DNA of 64,000 bases from positions 1 to 64,000 of the forward strand of contig NZ_CACVBR010000003.1 in NCBI RefSeq assembly GCF_902728265.1, read 5' to 3'. The stretch is from Chryseobacterium potabilaquae (GTDB lineage Bacteria > Bacteroidota > Bacteroidia > Flavobacteriales > Weeksellaceae). Made by a program: the position numbers and the translations under genes. Below, in pieces: positions 45,514 through 55,500 of the stretch. The notes beneath the pieces were generated by a model, which saw only the letters and a list, made by a program, of their open reading frames with translations, was not told the origin of the DNA and made no database searches. Each line of letters starts with the position of its first letter. Within the stretch, counting starts at the first letter, position 1.

Positions 45514-45804
45514 ATGAAATTTGAAAACAATAAGTCTGGAAATGGTGGAGTCATTACATTAAATAATGATTTAAAAGAAATTGGTAGAGTTACATATACT
45601 ATTTTTCCCGAAGAAAATAAACTCATTATTTCTTTTGTATTAGTTCATTCCGAATTTGAAGGAAATGGGATGGGAAAACTCCTGGTAGAGGAAGTGATCA
45701 AGTATGCTCGAGAAAACAGCTGGAAAGTATATCCCCACTGTTCTTACGCAAGAGCTGTAATGACCAGAATGAATGATGTTGAGGATGTATTTTTAAAAAA
45801 CTAA
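45514..45804 (+). CDS. Small GNAT-like N-acetyltransferase (YjdJ type)
   Basis: I place the start at the ATG at 45514, giving 96 residues. A GTG at 45475 would add 13 residues unlike the family. The protein is a short GNAT-like domain: GRVTYTIFPEENKLIISFVL, then HSEFEGNGMGKLLVEEVIKY (acetyl-CoA motif, GNGMGK) and KVYPHCSYARAVMTRM, the last being the typical end of YjdJ/Gtn-type proteins. The substrate is unknown. Its last 12 bp overlap the end of the convergent glycosyltransferase gene. Confidence 0.85.
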   Translation: MKFENNKSGNGGVITLNNDLKEIGRVTYTIFPEENKLIISFVLVHSEFEGNGMGKLLVEEVIKYARENSWKVYPHCSYARAVMTRMNDVEDVFLKN

Positions 45805-46764
45805 TACTTCATTTACTAATATTTCCTCAATATCGTCGGGATAGTGTACTTGAAGATGATGATCAGAGGCAACCCACTTTTCTATTTCTTCAAGATTTAA
45901 AAGGGTAGAATTTGAAATTCCCATCTTATCCAAAGCACACGCATTACATTCTTGTTCATATTGATTATGAATAGGAATAACAAATAGTTTTTTGTCCATA
46001 AAAAGAGCTTCAGCAGGGGTTTCAAAACCTGCATTACATAAAATTCCCTCACAGTTTTCAAAATATTTTAAATATTGAATTTCATCAATGGAAAAAACTT
46101 CCACATTTTCGTCTCTAATCGGGCTTTTACTATATTTAGAAAACACTTTCCATTCAACAGGTATTTTCTTTAAGATTTTTATAATATTTTCATCAGAAAA
46201 ACTAGGCAAATACACAAGGTAGTATCCTTTTTTATCGGGGGATAGGTTTCGAATCTTTTTTCTAATAACAGGTTTTTTAATTCTCGGATGATAATTATCA
46301 AAATGAAATCCTATTTTGTTTACACTTGGAGCATAATATTGTAAGATCAGTTCGCCAAAAAAATTTTTGTTATCTGGTTTTGGGGTTTCTTTAAAACTCA
46401 TAGATGCCTGATGGCTTAATTCGATCATAGGTGCATTTTTGAATTTGCACGCCCAAGCTGTCAATGGCTCAAAATCATTAATAATAAGATCATAACCTGA
46501 GAGTTCTATTTCTCTAATTGCCTTAATTGCATTCAAGAAATGATTATCCTTAAACGTTTTCCAATAAGATAATCCACCCGTTTTATTATACAAAAGAGAA
46601 ATTCCTTTATATTGAGAATCAATATTAAAATCAGCCTTCAATTGAGATTGGTGACCACTGATTAAAGTATCCACTGAAGCATGTTTTTTGAGAAGCGGAA
46701 TAATCTCCTGCGCTCTCGCCATGTGACCGTTTCCTGTCCCTTGAAAAGCATATAATATTTTCAT
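45793..46764 (-). CDS. Glycosyltransferase-like protein (GT-B, MGT/MurG-like)
   Basis: The 323-residue protein opens with KILYAFQGTGNGHMARAQEI, a GT-B N-terminal donor/acceptor loop similar to those of MurG-like and UDP-glycosyl transferases. The C-terminal donor-binding half has CEGILCNAGFETPAEALFMD and PIHNQYEQECNACAL, fitting the NAGFxT(P/S)xE pattern of glycosyltransferases. There is no membrane segment, so it would act at the inner face of the membrane. It is fused by a 4-bp ATGA overlap to an LpxH-like phosphoesterase gene, suggesting a lipid substrate, which is inference. Its end overlaps the convergent GNAT gene. Confidence 0.8.
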   Translation of the reverse strand: MKILYAFQGTGNGHMARAQEIIPLLKKHASVDTLISGHQSQLKADFNIDSQYKGISLLYNKTGGLSYWKTFKDNHFLNAIKAIREIELSGYDLIINDFEPLTAWACKFKNAPMIELSHQASMSFKETPKPDNKNFFGELILQYYAPSVNKIGFHFDNYHPRIKKPVIRKKIRNLSPDKKGYYLVYLPSFSDENIIKILKKIPVEWKVFSKYSKSPIRDENVEVFSIDEIQYLKYFENCEGILCNAGFETPAEALFMDKKLFVIPIHNQYEQECNACALDKMGISNSTLLNLEEIEKWVASDHHLQVHYPDDIEEILVNEVLVF

Positions 46765-47588
46765 TTGGAAAAGTTTGTTACCATTTTCATGAGTTCAGAA
46801 TTATCAATATCTGGAAATTCTTCTACATCTTCATCTTGAAGCAAGTCCTTATGATCATCATAATAAAAAATTTTCCATTCTTTATGATCATATTCAAGAG
46901 CAGATAAATTTTCAATCCAGTCTCCGGAATTAAGATAGGTACAAGAACCTTTTTTATTGGTTACCTCCCGAATTTGTGGTTGATGAATATGTCCACAAAC
47001 GACATAATCATAATGATTATCGATAGCCAATTCAGAAGCCGTCAATTCAAAATCGCTGATATATTTTACTGCTTTCTTCACATTATTTTTGATTTTCTTT
47101 GAAAATGAGTATTTCTCCTTTCCCATTTTTTCCAAAAACCAATTTACAACATTATTTATAACAATAAGAAAATCATATCCCTTTCCTCCCAATTTGGCAA
47201 TCCATTTAGAATGTTGAACAGAGGCATCAAAGACATCTCCATGAAATATCCAAGCTTTTTTCTGATCCATTTCTAAACAAATTTTATTACAAACTTTAAG
47301 TTTACCTAATTCAAAATCGGTAAATTTTCGGAACATTTCATCGTGATTCCCTGTGATGTAGTATACATCTGTGCTTTTAGTGGCAAATGAAAGAATTTTC
47401 TTAATTACTTTCAAATGAGGTTTAGGGAAGTAAGACTTTTTAAATTGCCAGATATCAATAATATCTCCATTCAATATTAATGTTTTAGGTTGAATAGAAT
47501 TCAAATATCTGAGCAATTCTTTAGCCTTACATCCATAAGTTCCCAAATGAACATCCGAAATAACAACTAATTCAACATTTCTTTTCAT
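46761..47588 (-). CDS. UDP-2,3-diacylglucosamine diphosphatase-like metallophosphoesterase (LpxH family)
   Basis: The 275-residue protein is a calcineurin-like phosphoesterase with the complete metal-binding set: VVISDVHLGTYGC at the start, LNGDIIDIWQFKKSYFP, YITGNHDEMFRKF and, near 210, VCGHIHQPQIREV. The LpxH-type insertion and GDIIDIW signature put it with enzymes that hydrolyse UDP-diacylglucosamine in lipid A synthesis, or with a related LpxH2-like subgroup. Without the other lpx genes here I do not assign lpxH itself. The ATGA overlap with the downstream glycosyltransferase supports a joint lipid-modifying role. Confidence 0.85.
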   Translation of the reverse strand: MKRNVELVVISDVHLGTYGCKAKELLRYLNSIQPKTLILNGDIIDIWQFKKSYFPKPHLKVIKKILSFATKSTDVYYITGNHDEMFRKFTDFELGKLKVCNKICLEMDQKKAWIFHGDVFDASVQHSKWIAKLGGKGYDFLIVINNVVNWFLEKMGKEKYSFSKKIKNNVKKAVKYISDFELTASELAIDNHYDYVVCGHIHQPQIREVTNKKGSCTYLNSGDWIENLSALEYDHKEWKIFYYDDHKDLLQDEDVEEFPDIDNSELMKMVTNFSK

Positions 47589-47644
47589 ATTATATACAAA
47601 GAAACTAATTGAATATTAATTGTATATGAATGTTATATTATTTT

Positions 47645-48385
47645 TTATAGAGCATTCATTAACTCTTCAGTTATCTCCATATTATGATACACATTCTGTA
47701 CATCATCATCTTCTTCAAAACGTTCAAGCATTTTCATATTTGCTTTGAATTGTTCTTCGCTTACCTCTTTTGTATTGTTTGGAATTCTTTGAAGTTCTGC
47801 GCTTTTAACCTCAATTTTAAGTTCATCCAACTTATGAGATAGAGAACCAAAATCTTCAAATGCTGTTGTAATCATGATCTCAGTATCGTCTTTATCAATA
47901 TCTTCTGCTCCACCATCAATCATTTCCATTTCAAAATCATCCCAATCCATTTTAATTTGAGATAAATCTATATTAAAAATACCCTTTCTATCAAATATAA
48001 AGGCGAGTTCACCATTCTTACCAAGGTTCCCATCAAATTTGTTAAAAACAGCTCTTACATTAGCTACTGTTCTAGTGGTATTGTTAGTTGTACATTCCAC
48101 AAAAAATGCGACACCCCCTTGTCCGTATCCTTCATATGTAATTTCCTCATAATTTTCGGCATCGGCCCCACTTGCTTTTTTTATAGCCCTCTCCACATTA
48201 TCTTTAGGCATATTGGCTCCTTTCGCATTTTGGATACATCTTCTCAATGCTGGATTTGATTCAGGATCTGTTCCACCGGCTTTCACTGCTAAGGCGATGT
48301 CTTTACCAATCTTAGAAAATGTTTTGGCCATCTTATCCCAACGGGCCATTTTAGAAGCTTTTCTATATTCAAATGCTCTTCCCAT
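47645..48385 (-). CDS. YebC/PmpR family DNA-binding regulator or translation factor
   Basis: The 246-residue protein has the family signature throughout. The N-terminal helical domain contains RKASKMARWDKMAKTFSKIG and IALAVKAGGTDPESNPALRR. The later domains contain EEITYEGYGQGGVAFFVECT and NVRAVFNKFDGNLGKNGELA. YebC proteins are described either as transcriptional regulators (PmpR) or as factors that relieve ribosome stalling at proline stretches, and the sequence alone does not choose. A TAATTTTG box lies just upstream. Confidence 0.94.
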   Translation of the reverse strand: MGRAFEYRKASKMARWDKMAKTFSKIGKDIALAVKAGGTDPESNPALRRCIQNAKGANMPKDNVERAIKKASGADAENYEEITYEGYGQGGVAFFVECTTNNTTRTVANVRAVFNKFDGNLGKNGELAFIFDRKGIFNIDLSQIKMDWDDFEMEMIDGGAEDIDKDDTEIMITTAFEDFGSLSHKLDELKIEVKSAELQRIPNNTKEVSEEQFKANMKMLERFEEDDDVQNVYHNMEITEELMNAL

Positions 48386-48405
48386 TTTTATTTTTAAATT
48401 TTCAA

Positions 48406-48413
48406 CAAAATTA
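48406..48413 (-). promoter_or_regulatory. -7 box of yebC
   Basis: Read on the minus strand the sequence is TAATTTTG, a TAnnTTTG match 20 nt upstream of the yebC start codon. Confidence 0.45.
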
Positions 48414-48434
48414 CTTAAAAGTCAACGAAAAAAA

Positions 48435-48460
48435 AATACCCCCAAATAATTGGAGGTATT
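48435..48460 (-). terminator. Terminator after the OmpA-like gene
   Basis: On the minus strand AATACCTCC pairs with GGGGGTATT (one G-U pair) and is followed by a long T run. It lies 20 nt past the stop codon of the gene at 48480-49973. Confidence 0.88.
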
Positions 48461-48479
48461 TATTATTTAGAAAAATTAA

Positions 48480-49973
48480 TTATTTTTTCTTTTTAGCCGG
48501 AGCTTTTTTCTTAGCTGGAGCCTTTTTCTTAGCTACTGCTTTTTTAACTGGAGCGTCAGCATAATCTTTTTTAGCGATTTTGTTCCACTCGTTCATATCT
48601 TCAATAGCCATTACAACTACTTTTCTATCTACTTGTCTTTCTGCGTCAGAAGCTGTAGCAGGAACAGTAGCTTTAGCTTTACCAACACCTACTGATTTAA
48701 GTGCGTTAGCATCAACTCCTCTTGCATCTAAAGCAGTAACTACAGAAGCAGCTCTTTCTCTAGATAATTTCAAGTTGTAAGCTTCAGAACCTTTAGCATC
48801 TGTTCTACCTTCTAATAGATAGTTACCTCCATCTTTCTTGATAAGATCAGCTGCTCTATCTAATGCTGGCTTAGACTCAGCTTTAATAGTTGCTTTATTG
48901 AAATCGAAATATACATTTTTGAATTCTTTTTCAACTTCCTCAGCTGTCACTTTTTTAGGCTTAGGACATCCGTTATATTCTGGAAGACCTGGAACAGTAG
49001 GACAAGCATCATCTTTATCTAAGATACCATCACCATCTGTATCTGGCCAAGGACAACCGTTGTTTTCTGCAGGACCTGCAACAGTAGGACAAGCATCATC
49101 TTTATCGATTACACCGTCACCGTCTGTATCTGGCCAAGGACAACCGTTGTTTTCAACAGGACCAGCAACATCTGGACATTGATCGTCTTTATCTGGAACT
49201 CCGTCTCCATCTGTATCAGGACATCCTTGGAATTCTGGTAAACCTGGAGTATCTGGACAAAGATCATCTTTATCTAGGATACCATCTTTATCTCTATCTC
49301 TGTTTCCAAATCTGAATAATAAAGATGCAGAAGCTTGCCAGAAGTTTGGAACTGCTGATTTGTTTCCTGGAGTAGAAACGTAATCTCCTTGAATACCAAG
49401 ACCGAAGTTTTTAGTAGCCCAGAAGTTGATCCCTGCACCGGCAGAAACTGTAAAGAAATTGGCTTTACCATTTTCATCACCATTTTCCCCGTTAGGAATA
49501 ATATATCCATTAGCATCCTCTCTTGGGAAAGTCAGAGATGAATGATCATGTCTTAGGTAATTAGCACCTACTCTTAAATATGGATCAAACCATGATTCTT
49601 CACTCCATAGTAAACCAGCTGCTTTGGCTTGTAAACCAAGACCTGTCATTAGGAAGAATTCTTTCCCCATGTTGAATCTTTTGTTATCAACATTCCCTAC
49701 AGATGTCTGCCAATCAACAACTAAACCTTTTCTAACGTTTCTAGCCACTGTAAGTTTAGATAATGGAGGCGTAATAGAGAAGTTGTTCATATTGAACAGA
49801 GTCTTCGTCAAATTTTTTGCTGCAAAGGTATTACTGAAGGTGTTCGCCTGTGCCAAATGGTTCTCCGCATGAGCACCAACTCCGATCAACCACGGATTGT
49901 TGGTAGTCTGAGCGAATACAGTAGAAGCAACCGTCAGTGCCAATGCTGAAATTCCTAATTTTAGATTTTTCAT
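48480..49973 (-). CDS. OmpA-family outer membrane protein with TSP3 repeats and Lys-rich tail
   Basis: This 497-residue protein anchors the outer membrane to peptidoglycan. It has a signal peptide (to about residue 21, ASTVFAQ) and an eight-strand-like barrel to about 215. Calcium-binding thrombospondin type 3 repeats follow (DTDGDGVPDKDDQCP and three like it, 225-335). The OmpA C-terminal domain runs from about 345 to 460 (VYFDFNKATIKAESKPALDR and LEGRTDAKGSEAYNLKLSRE, with the Asp and Arg that bind diaminopimelate). An unusual tail of about 28 residues is nearly all Lys, Ala and Pro (KKKAPAKKKAPAKKKK). It is probably abundant and monocistronic. Confidence 0.93.
   Translation of the reverse strand: MKNLKLGISALALTVASTVFAQTTNNPWLIGVGAHAENHLAQANTFSNTFAAKNLTKTLFNMNNFSITPPLSKLTVARNVRKGLVVDWQTSVGNVDNKRFNMGKEFFLMTGLGLQAKAAGLLWSEESWFDPYLRVGANYLRHDHSSLTFPREDANGYIIPNGENGDENGKANFFTVSAGAGINFWATKNFGLGIQGDYVSTPGNKSAVPNFWQASASLLFRFGNRDRDKDGILDKDDLCPDTPGLPEFQGCPDTDGDGVPDKDDQCPDVAGPVENNGCPWPDTDGDGVIDKDDACPTVAGPAENNGCPWPDTDGDGILDKDDACPTVPGLPEYNGCPKPKKVTAEEVEKEFKNVYFDFNKATIKAESKPALDRAADLIKKDGGNYLLEGRTDAKGSEAYNLKLSRERAASVVTALDARGVDANALKSVGVGKAKATVPATASDAERQVDRKVVVMAIEDMNEWNKIAKKDYADAPVKKAVAKKKAPAKKKAPAKKKK
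48964..49299. repeat. Tandem 81-87-nt repeats encoding TSP3 calcium-binding modules
   Basis: Four in-frame units lie inside the OmpA-like gene. The two middle units are the most alike at nucleotide level (shared stretches such as GTAGGACAAGCATCATCTTT on the plus strand). They are coding repeats and could expand or contract by slippage. Confidence 0.75.
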
Positions 49974-50050
49974 AGAATTAAATGATTAAATAATTGATAA
50001 TGCAAAATAAATATAATTTTTCTTCATATACAAAGTTTTTCAGATGAATT

Positions 50051-50509
50051 TTAACTTTTCTTTAATATTCTATCCAGGTTTCGTTTATTTTCTCTATCTT
50101 TTATGCTCTCCCTTTTATCAAAAAGCTTTTTCCCTCTACCTAAAGCAATTAGCACTTTAGCTTTTCCCCTATCATTGATATATAATTTCAAAGGAACAAT
50201 TGTATTACCTGCATCTTTTAGCTTCTTTTCAAGTTTTTGCAATTCTCTTTTGTGCAACAACAATTTTCGTTCCCTTTTTGTTTTATGGTTATAAAATGTT
50301 CCCAATTTATATTCATCAATCATCATATTGATAATATATAATTCCTTATCTATAAATTGACAAAAAGACTCCGTAATAGACGCTTTTGATGAACGGAGAG
50401 ATTTTATTTCTGTACCCGTTAAAACCATTCCTGCTTCATATTCTTCAAGAATTTCATATTCAAATCGGGCTCTTTTATTTGATATATTAACTGTTTTTTC
50501 AATCTTCAT
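50051..50509 (-). CDS. smpB: SsrA-binding protein SmpB
   Basis: SmpB carries tmRNA into stalled ribosomes for trans-translation. The 152-residue protein is full length. It starts with EKTVNISNKRARFEYEILEE, continues with AGMVLTGTEIKSLRSSKASI and has LKLYINDRGKAKVLIALGRG. It ends in the basic tail KKLFDKRESIKDRENKRNLD, whose C-terminus enters the decoding centre. No tmRNA gene was found nearby. A TATTTTTG box lies upstream. Confidence 0.97.
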   Translation of the reverse strand: MKIEKTVNISNKRARFEYEILEEYEAGMVLTGTEIKSLRSSKASITESFCQFIDKELYIINMMIDEYKLGTFYNHKTKRERKLLLHKRELQKLEKKLKDAGNTIVPLKLYINDRGKAKVLIALGRGKKLFDKRESIKDRENKRNLDRILKKS

Positions 50510-50538
50510 AAGTCTAAAATTTCTATAATTGAAATATA

Positions 50539-50546
50539 CAAAAATA
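50539..50546 (-). promoter_or_regulatory. -7 box of smpB
   Basis: Read on the minus strand the sequence is TATTTTTG, 29 nt upstream of the smpB start codon. Confidence 0.45.
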
Positions 50547-50558
50547 CCTATCCTTTAA

Positions 50559-52253
<1,695 letters not shown>

Positions 52254-52275
52254 TCTTAGACAAATTCATACTTAT

Positions 52276-52320
52276 TATAACAACAATTGCTCAAAGGTTC
52301 TTTGAGCAATTGTTGTTATA
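52276..52320. terminator. Long hairpin after the ABC-F gene
   Basis: A 21-bp perfect inverted repeat (52276-52296 with 52300-52320, loop GTT) lies 23 nt past the ABC-F stop codon. The following DNA on the plus strand has only a weak T-rich tail, so it could be a terminator, a transcript-stabilising hairpin or a protein-binding palindrome. Confidence 0.6.
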
Positions 52321-52479
52321 TATTCACTTTATTATCGTTTTCAAATTTATTTCCAAATATTAATGATAACTGCTTTACCCATCCTATTCTAAAATCAAAG
52401 CTACCCCATATATATTGTTTTTAACAAGCATAAAATCAAAACTTCAAGTTAATGATTTCTGAATACTATTTTTTTTCCC

Positions 52480-52487
52480 TATTTTTG
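52480..52487 (+). promoter_or_regulatory. -7 box of recJ, almost touching the start codon
   Basis: TATTTTTG is a TAnnTTTG match ending only 4 nt before the recJ ATG at 52492. If it is the functional -7 element, transcription would start at or near the ATG itself and the mRNA would be leaderless. Confidence 0.55.
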
Positions 52488-52491
52488 TGAA

Positions 52492-54204
52492 ATGAGTCAA
52501 AAATGGATTTATAAGCCGGAACCTGATGAGGAAATTGTAGATGGATTAATTTCGTCTCTTGGTTTTGGAACTTTTGAATCTAGACTTCTTGTTCTGAGAG
52601 GCATTGACAATTACCAAAAGGCAAGAGAATTCTTCAAACCTAACCTCAACGATATACATAGTCCCTTTCTGATGGCAGATATGCAAAAAGCTGTAGAGCG
52701 TATTGCAACAGCCATAGAAAATGGAGAAAAGATATTGGTATATGGAGACTATGATGTGGACGGAACAACTGCTGTTGCTTTAATGTATCTCTACCTAAGT
52801 AAAATTGTTGAGAAAAAATATTTAGACTATTATATACCGGATCGGAATTCTGAAGGATATGGAATTTCAACGGAAGGAATTGATTTTGCCAAAGAAAATG
52901 ATTATTCGCTTATTATTGCTCTGGACTGCGGAATAAAAGCAATGGATATGATCAATTATGCCAAAAGCTTGGAAATTGATTTTATCATATGTGATCATCA
53001 CCTACCTGGTGAAGAAATTCCTAATGCGGTTGCCGTTCTTGATCCAAAAAGAAATGACTGTAGATACCCTTTTAAGGAACTTTCCGGATGTGGTGTAGGA
53101 TTTAAACTTTGCCAAGGTCTAAATACCATATATAAAATTCCAGAAGCCGAATTATTTGAACTCACCGACCTTCTGGCCATTTCAATTGCAGCTGATATTG
53201 TCTCCATGACTGGCGAAAACCGAGTATTGGCTAAAATGGGACTAAAAACCTTAAGAAAGACTAGAAACTTGGGTTTAAGGTTATTAATTCCGGAAGATAA
53301 ACTCTCTCATTTCGAAATTTCCAATATTGTATTTGAAATAGCTCCAAAAATTAATGCCGCCGGAAGAATTTCTCATGGAAAAGCAGCTGTAGAACTTATG
53401 GTTTCTGATAATTTGAAGCATGCTAATCAAATTGTGAATGATATAATGGATCTTAATGATGAAAGACGTGAATTAGATATGAATTCTACCCTTTCAGCGT
53501 TGAACCAAATTATAGAATCTCAGCAACAATCAAAATATACGACGATTGTTTATAGTCCAGAATGGAATAAAGGTGTCATTGGAATTGTAGCTTCAAGGCT
53601 CATAGAAACCTATTATAAACCCACATTGGTTTTTACTGATGGTAATAATGGAGAAATGGTTGCATCAGCCAGATCTGTTTCCGATTTTGACGTACATGAA
53701 GCTTTGGATATGTGTTCAGAATATTTTCTAAAGTTTGGAGGTCACCATGCTGCTGCAGGTCTTTCTATGGAGAAAGAGAAGTTTGATGCTTTTAAAGAAA
53801 AATTTGAAAAAGTAGTTTCTGATAAAATTCAAGAACATCAAAAAGAGCCTTCTATCACTATAGATTCCGAAATCCAAATAGAAGATATTAACCGAGAATT
53901 TATCAATTTTCATCGAAAATTAGCCCCTTTCGGTCCTCACAATATGAAACCTATCCTCACCTTAACCAATCAAAAGGTTTCTGGATTTGTTAAAACAATG
54001 GGAAAAGACAATAATCACCTGAAATTTTATATTAAACAAGAGTTTTCAGGAAGAAATATTGAATGTGTAGGTTTCAAGCTAGGTCAATTTGCAGAAGACT
54101 TTAAGAATAAAGCTTTTGATTTAGCCTTTACTTTAGAAGAAAATCATTGGAAAGGTAATATAACTCACTATCTTAATATAAAAGATGTGAAATTTAGAGA
54201 TTAG
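52492..54204 (+). CDS. recJ: Single-stranded-DNA-specific exonuclease RecJ
   Basis: RecJ degrades single-stranded DNA 5' to 3' in recombination and mismatch repair. The 570-residue protein has the DHH phosphoesterase motifs: LVYGDYDVDGTTAVALMYL at about residue 79, LIIALDCGIKA, FIICDHHLPGEEIPNAVAV at about 163, and KINAAGRISHGKAAVELM. The C-terminal DHHA1 domain has FGGHHAAAGLSME at about 420. An OB-like region ends the protein, which is the normal RecJ length for this phylum. nadD follows 72 bp downstream on the same strand. Confidence 0.96.
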   Translation: MSQKWIYKPEPDEEIVDGLISSLGFGTFESRLLVLRGIDNYQKAREFFKPNLNDIHSPFLMADMQKAVERIATAIENGEKILVYGDYDVDGTTAVALMYLYLSKIVEKKYLDYYIPDRNSEGYGISTEGIDFAKENDYSLIIALDCGIKAMDMINYAKSLEIDFIICDHHLPGEEIPNAVAVLDPKRNDCRYPFKELSGCGVGFKLCQGLNTIYKIPEAELFELTDLLAISIAADIVSMTGENRVLAKMGLKTLRKTRNLGLRLLIPEDKLSHFEISNIVFEIAPKINAAGRISHGKAAVELMVSDNLKHANQIVNDIMDLNDERRELDMNSTLSALNQIIESQQQSKYTTIVYSPEWNKGVIGIVASRLIETYYKPTLVFTDGNNGEMVASARSVSDFDVHEALDMCSEYFLKFGGHHAAAGLSMEKEKFDAFKEKFEKVVSDKIQEHQKEPSITIDSEIQIEDINREFINFHRKLAPFGPHNMKPILTLTNQKVSGFVKTMGKDNNHLKFYIKQEFSGRNIECVGFKLGQFAEDFKNKAFDLAFTLEENHWKGNITHYLNIKDVKFRD

Positions 54205-54276
54205 ATGTATCTTCTAACATTCTTAAATTCCACATTTGATTCATTATATTTCCTATCTTTTATTAAGTATTAATTC

Positions 54277-54858
54277 ATGAAAGAAATCGGTTTATTTTTC
54301 GGCTCATTTAATCCAATTCATATAGGGCATTTAATTTTAGCCAATTATATTTTGGAGAATTCGAATATGAATGAAATATGGTTTGTTGTAAGTCCACAAA
54401 ATCCCTTTAAAGAAAAAAAATCTTTACTGAAAGATCATAATCGACTGGATATGGTCCAACATGCATTACAAAACTATCCGAATATGAGGGCTTCCAATGT
54501 AGAGTTTTCTTTACCCACTCCTAGCTATACTATTGATACTTTAACGTATCTTCATGAAAAATATCCTGAATATTCTTTTAGTTTAATTATGGGAGAAGAC
54601 AACCTGGAGAATCTACACAAATGGAAAAATTCAGATATTTTACTTAAAAATCATCATATTGTCGTTTATCCAAGAGTTTTTGATGGGAAAAAGGCAGGTT
54701 ACGATCTTGAGCACGAAAATATAACTGTAATCCAAGCTCCTATCATTGAACTATCAGCTACAGAGATTCGAAATATGATCAAAGAAGGAAAAAATGTAAG
54801 ACCTATGTTACCTCCTGAAGTATTTGATTATTTGGATGGAAGCAATTTTTATAAGTAA
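54277..54858 (+). CDS. nadD: Nicotinate-nucleotide adenylyltransferase
   Basis: NadD adenylates nicotinate mononucleotide on the way to NAD. The 193-residue protein starts with GLFFGSFNPIHIGHLILANY, the HxGH nucleotidyltransferase motif. It also has FVVSPQNPFKEKKSLL, PTPSYTIDTLTYLHE, LIMGEDNLENLHKWKNS and the closing ELSATEIRNMIKEG (the S-x-T-x-I-R type motif). A TATCTTTT box 15 nt before the ATG differs from the -7 consensus only in its last base. Confidence 0.96.
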   Translation: MKEIGLFFGSFNPIHIGHLILANYILENSNMNEIWFVVSPQNPFKEKKSLLKDHNRLDMVQHALQNYPNMRASNVEFSLPTPSYTIDTLTYLHEKYPEYSFSLIMGEDNLENLHKWKNSDILLKNHHIVVYPRVFDGKKAGYDLEHENITVIQAPIIELSATEIRNMIKEGKNVRPMLPPEVFDYLDGSNFYK

Positions 54859-54913
54859 TTGTGCCACCTAGATCACTCACTTTTGGATTTTCATCTCTAA
54901 ATCATATTTCAAA

Positions 54914-55255
54914 ATGAACTTCATTGAAAAATTCTTCTCAAAATATTCTCAAGAAAAAATCATAAAATGGTTTAAGCAAATTTGTATTGCCGAAGCAATT
55001 TCATGCTTTTTATTATATGGAGTTGCCATGATTTGGAAAAGATATGATGCTGAAGGGATCCTTTCTACTATTTTTATTATTATAGTGGGAAATATTCATG
55101 GACTCTTTTTCTCTATTTATCTTTTACTTTGTTTACCTGCCAGAAAAATTTATACGTGGGATGATGAAGATTTTGTTTTCGCCTTATTATCTGCATTTTT
55201 CCCTTTTGCTACTATTTGGGTTGATAAAAAGCTAGCCCGTTTCGACAGAGAGTAG
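54914..55255 (+). CDS. DUF3817 family small membrane protein
   Basis: The 113-residue protein has three predicted membrane segments (AEAISCFLLYGVAMIW, IVGNIHGLFFSIYLLLCLP, FALLSAFFPFATIW) and a short charged end (DKKLARFDRE). The IAEAISCFLLYG opening, VGNIHGLFFSIY and PFATIWVDKKL features match the DUF3817 family. The function is unknown. It sits 55 bp after nadD on the same strand, and co-transcription is possible but not proved. Confidence 0.85.
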   Translation: MNFIEKFFSKYSQEKIIKWFKQICIAEAISCFLLYGVAMIWKRYDAEGILSTIFIIIVGNIHGLFFSIYLLLCLPARKIYTWDDEDFVFALLSAFFPFATIWVDKKLARFDRE

Positions 55256-55294
55256 TCTTATTTTTTCAAATATTCACCTTTACACTGTAACAAA

Positions 55295-55309
55295 AACCAT
55301 GTTATGGTT
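55295..55309. promoter_or_regulatory. Short palindrome upstream of the TonB-receptor-like gene
   Basis: AACCAT-GTT-ATGGTT is a 6-bp perfect inverted repeat. It lies 40 nt after the DUF3817 stop codon and about 190 nt before the receptor gene. It may be a weak terminator or an operator, and the evidence is limited to the symmetry. Confidence 0.3.
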
Positions 55310-55438
55310 GTCTTATTATTAAAAAACAATACTATACATAAATACTGATTTAAATTTTAACAACTGATAAACAGCTAGTTATATTTACGAAGTTAATTTT
55401 TTAAGTACTTTGTATTGCATGATACTAAATTTATTATA

Positions 55439-55446
55439 TATCTTTG
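55439..55446 (+). promoter_or_regulatory. -7 box TATCTTTG of the TonB-receptor-like gene
   Basis: This is a perfect TAnnTTTG match with a TTTG 16 nt upstream (55419-55422) that could be the -33 element. It lies 54 nt before the ATG at 55501. Confidence 0.6.
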
Positions 55447-55500
55447 CTATATTAAATAATAGAAAATACAAGCTATTAAACTCTCTAAATAAAAAACATC

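Noticed and set aside
48838-49182. Plus-strand frame opposite the TSP3 repeats
   Set aside because: It is a mirror of the repeat codons with no start context, and the minus-strand OmpA gene explains the region.
48964-49299. CRISPR-like array of about 85-nt units
   Set aside because: The units are in-frame TSP3 calcium-binding repeats of the OmpA-like protein, without unique spacers of even length.
55295-55309. AACCAT palindrome as a definite operator
   Set aside because: A 6-bp symmetric stem is too short to separate from chance in A/T-rich DNA, so it is listed only at low confidence.
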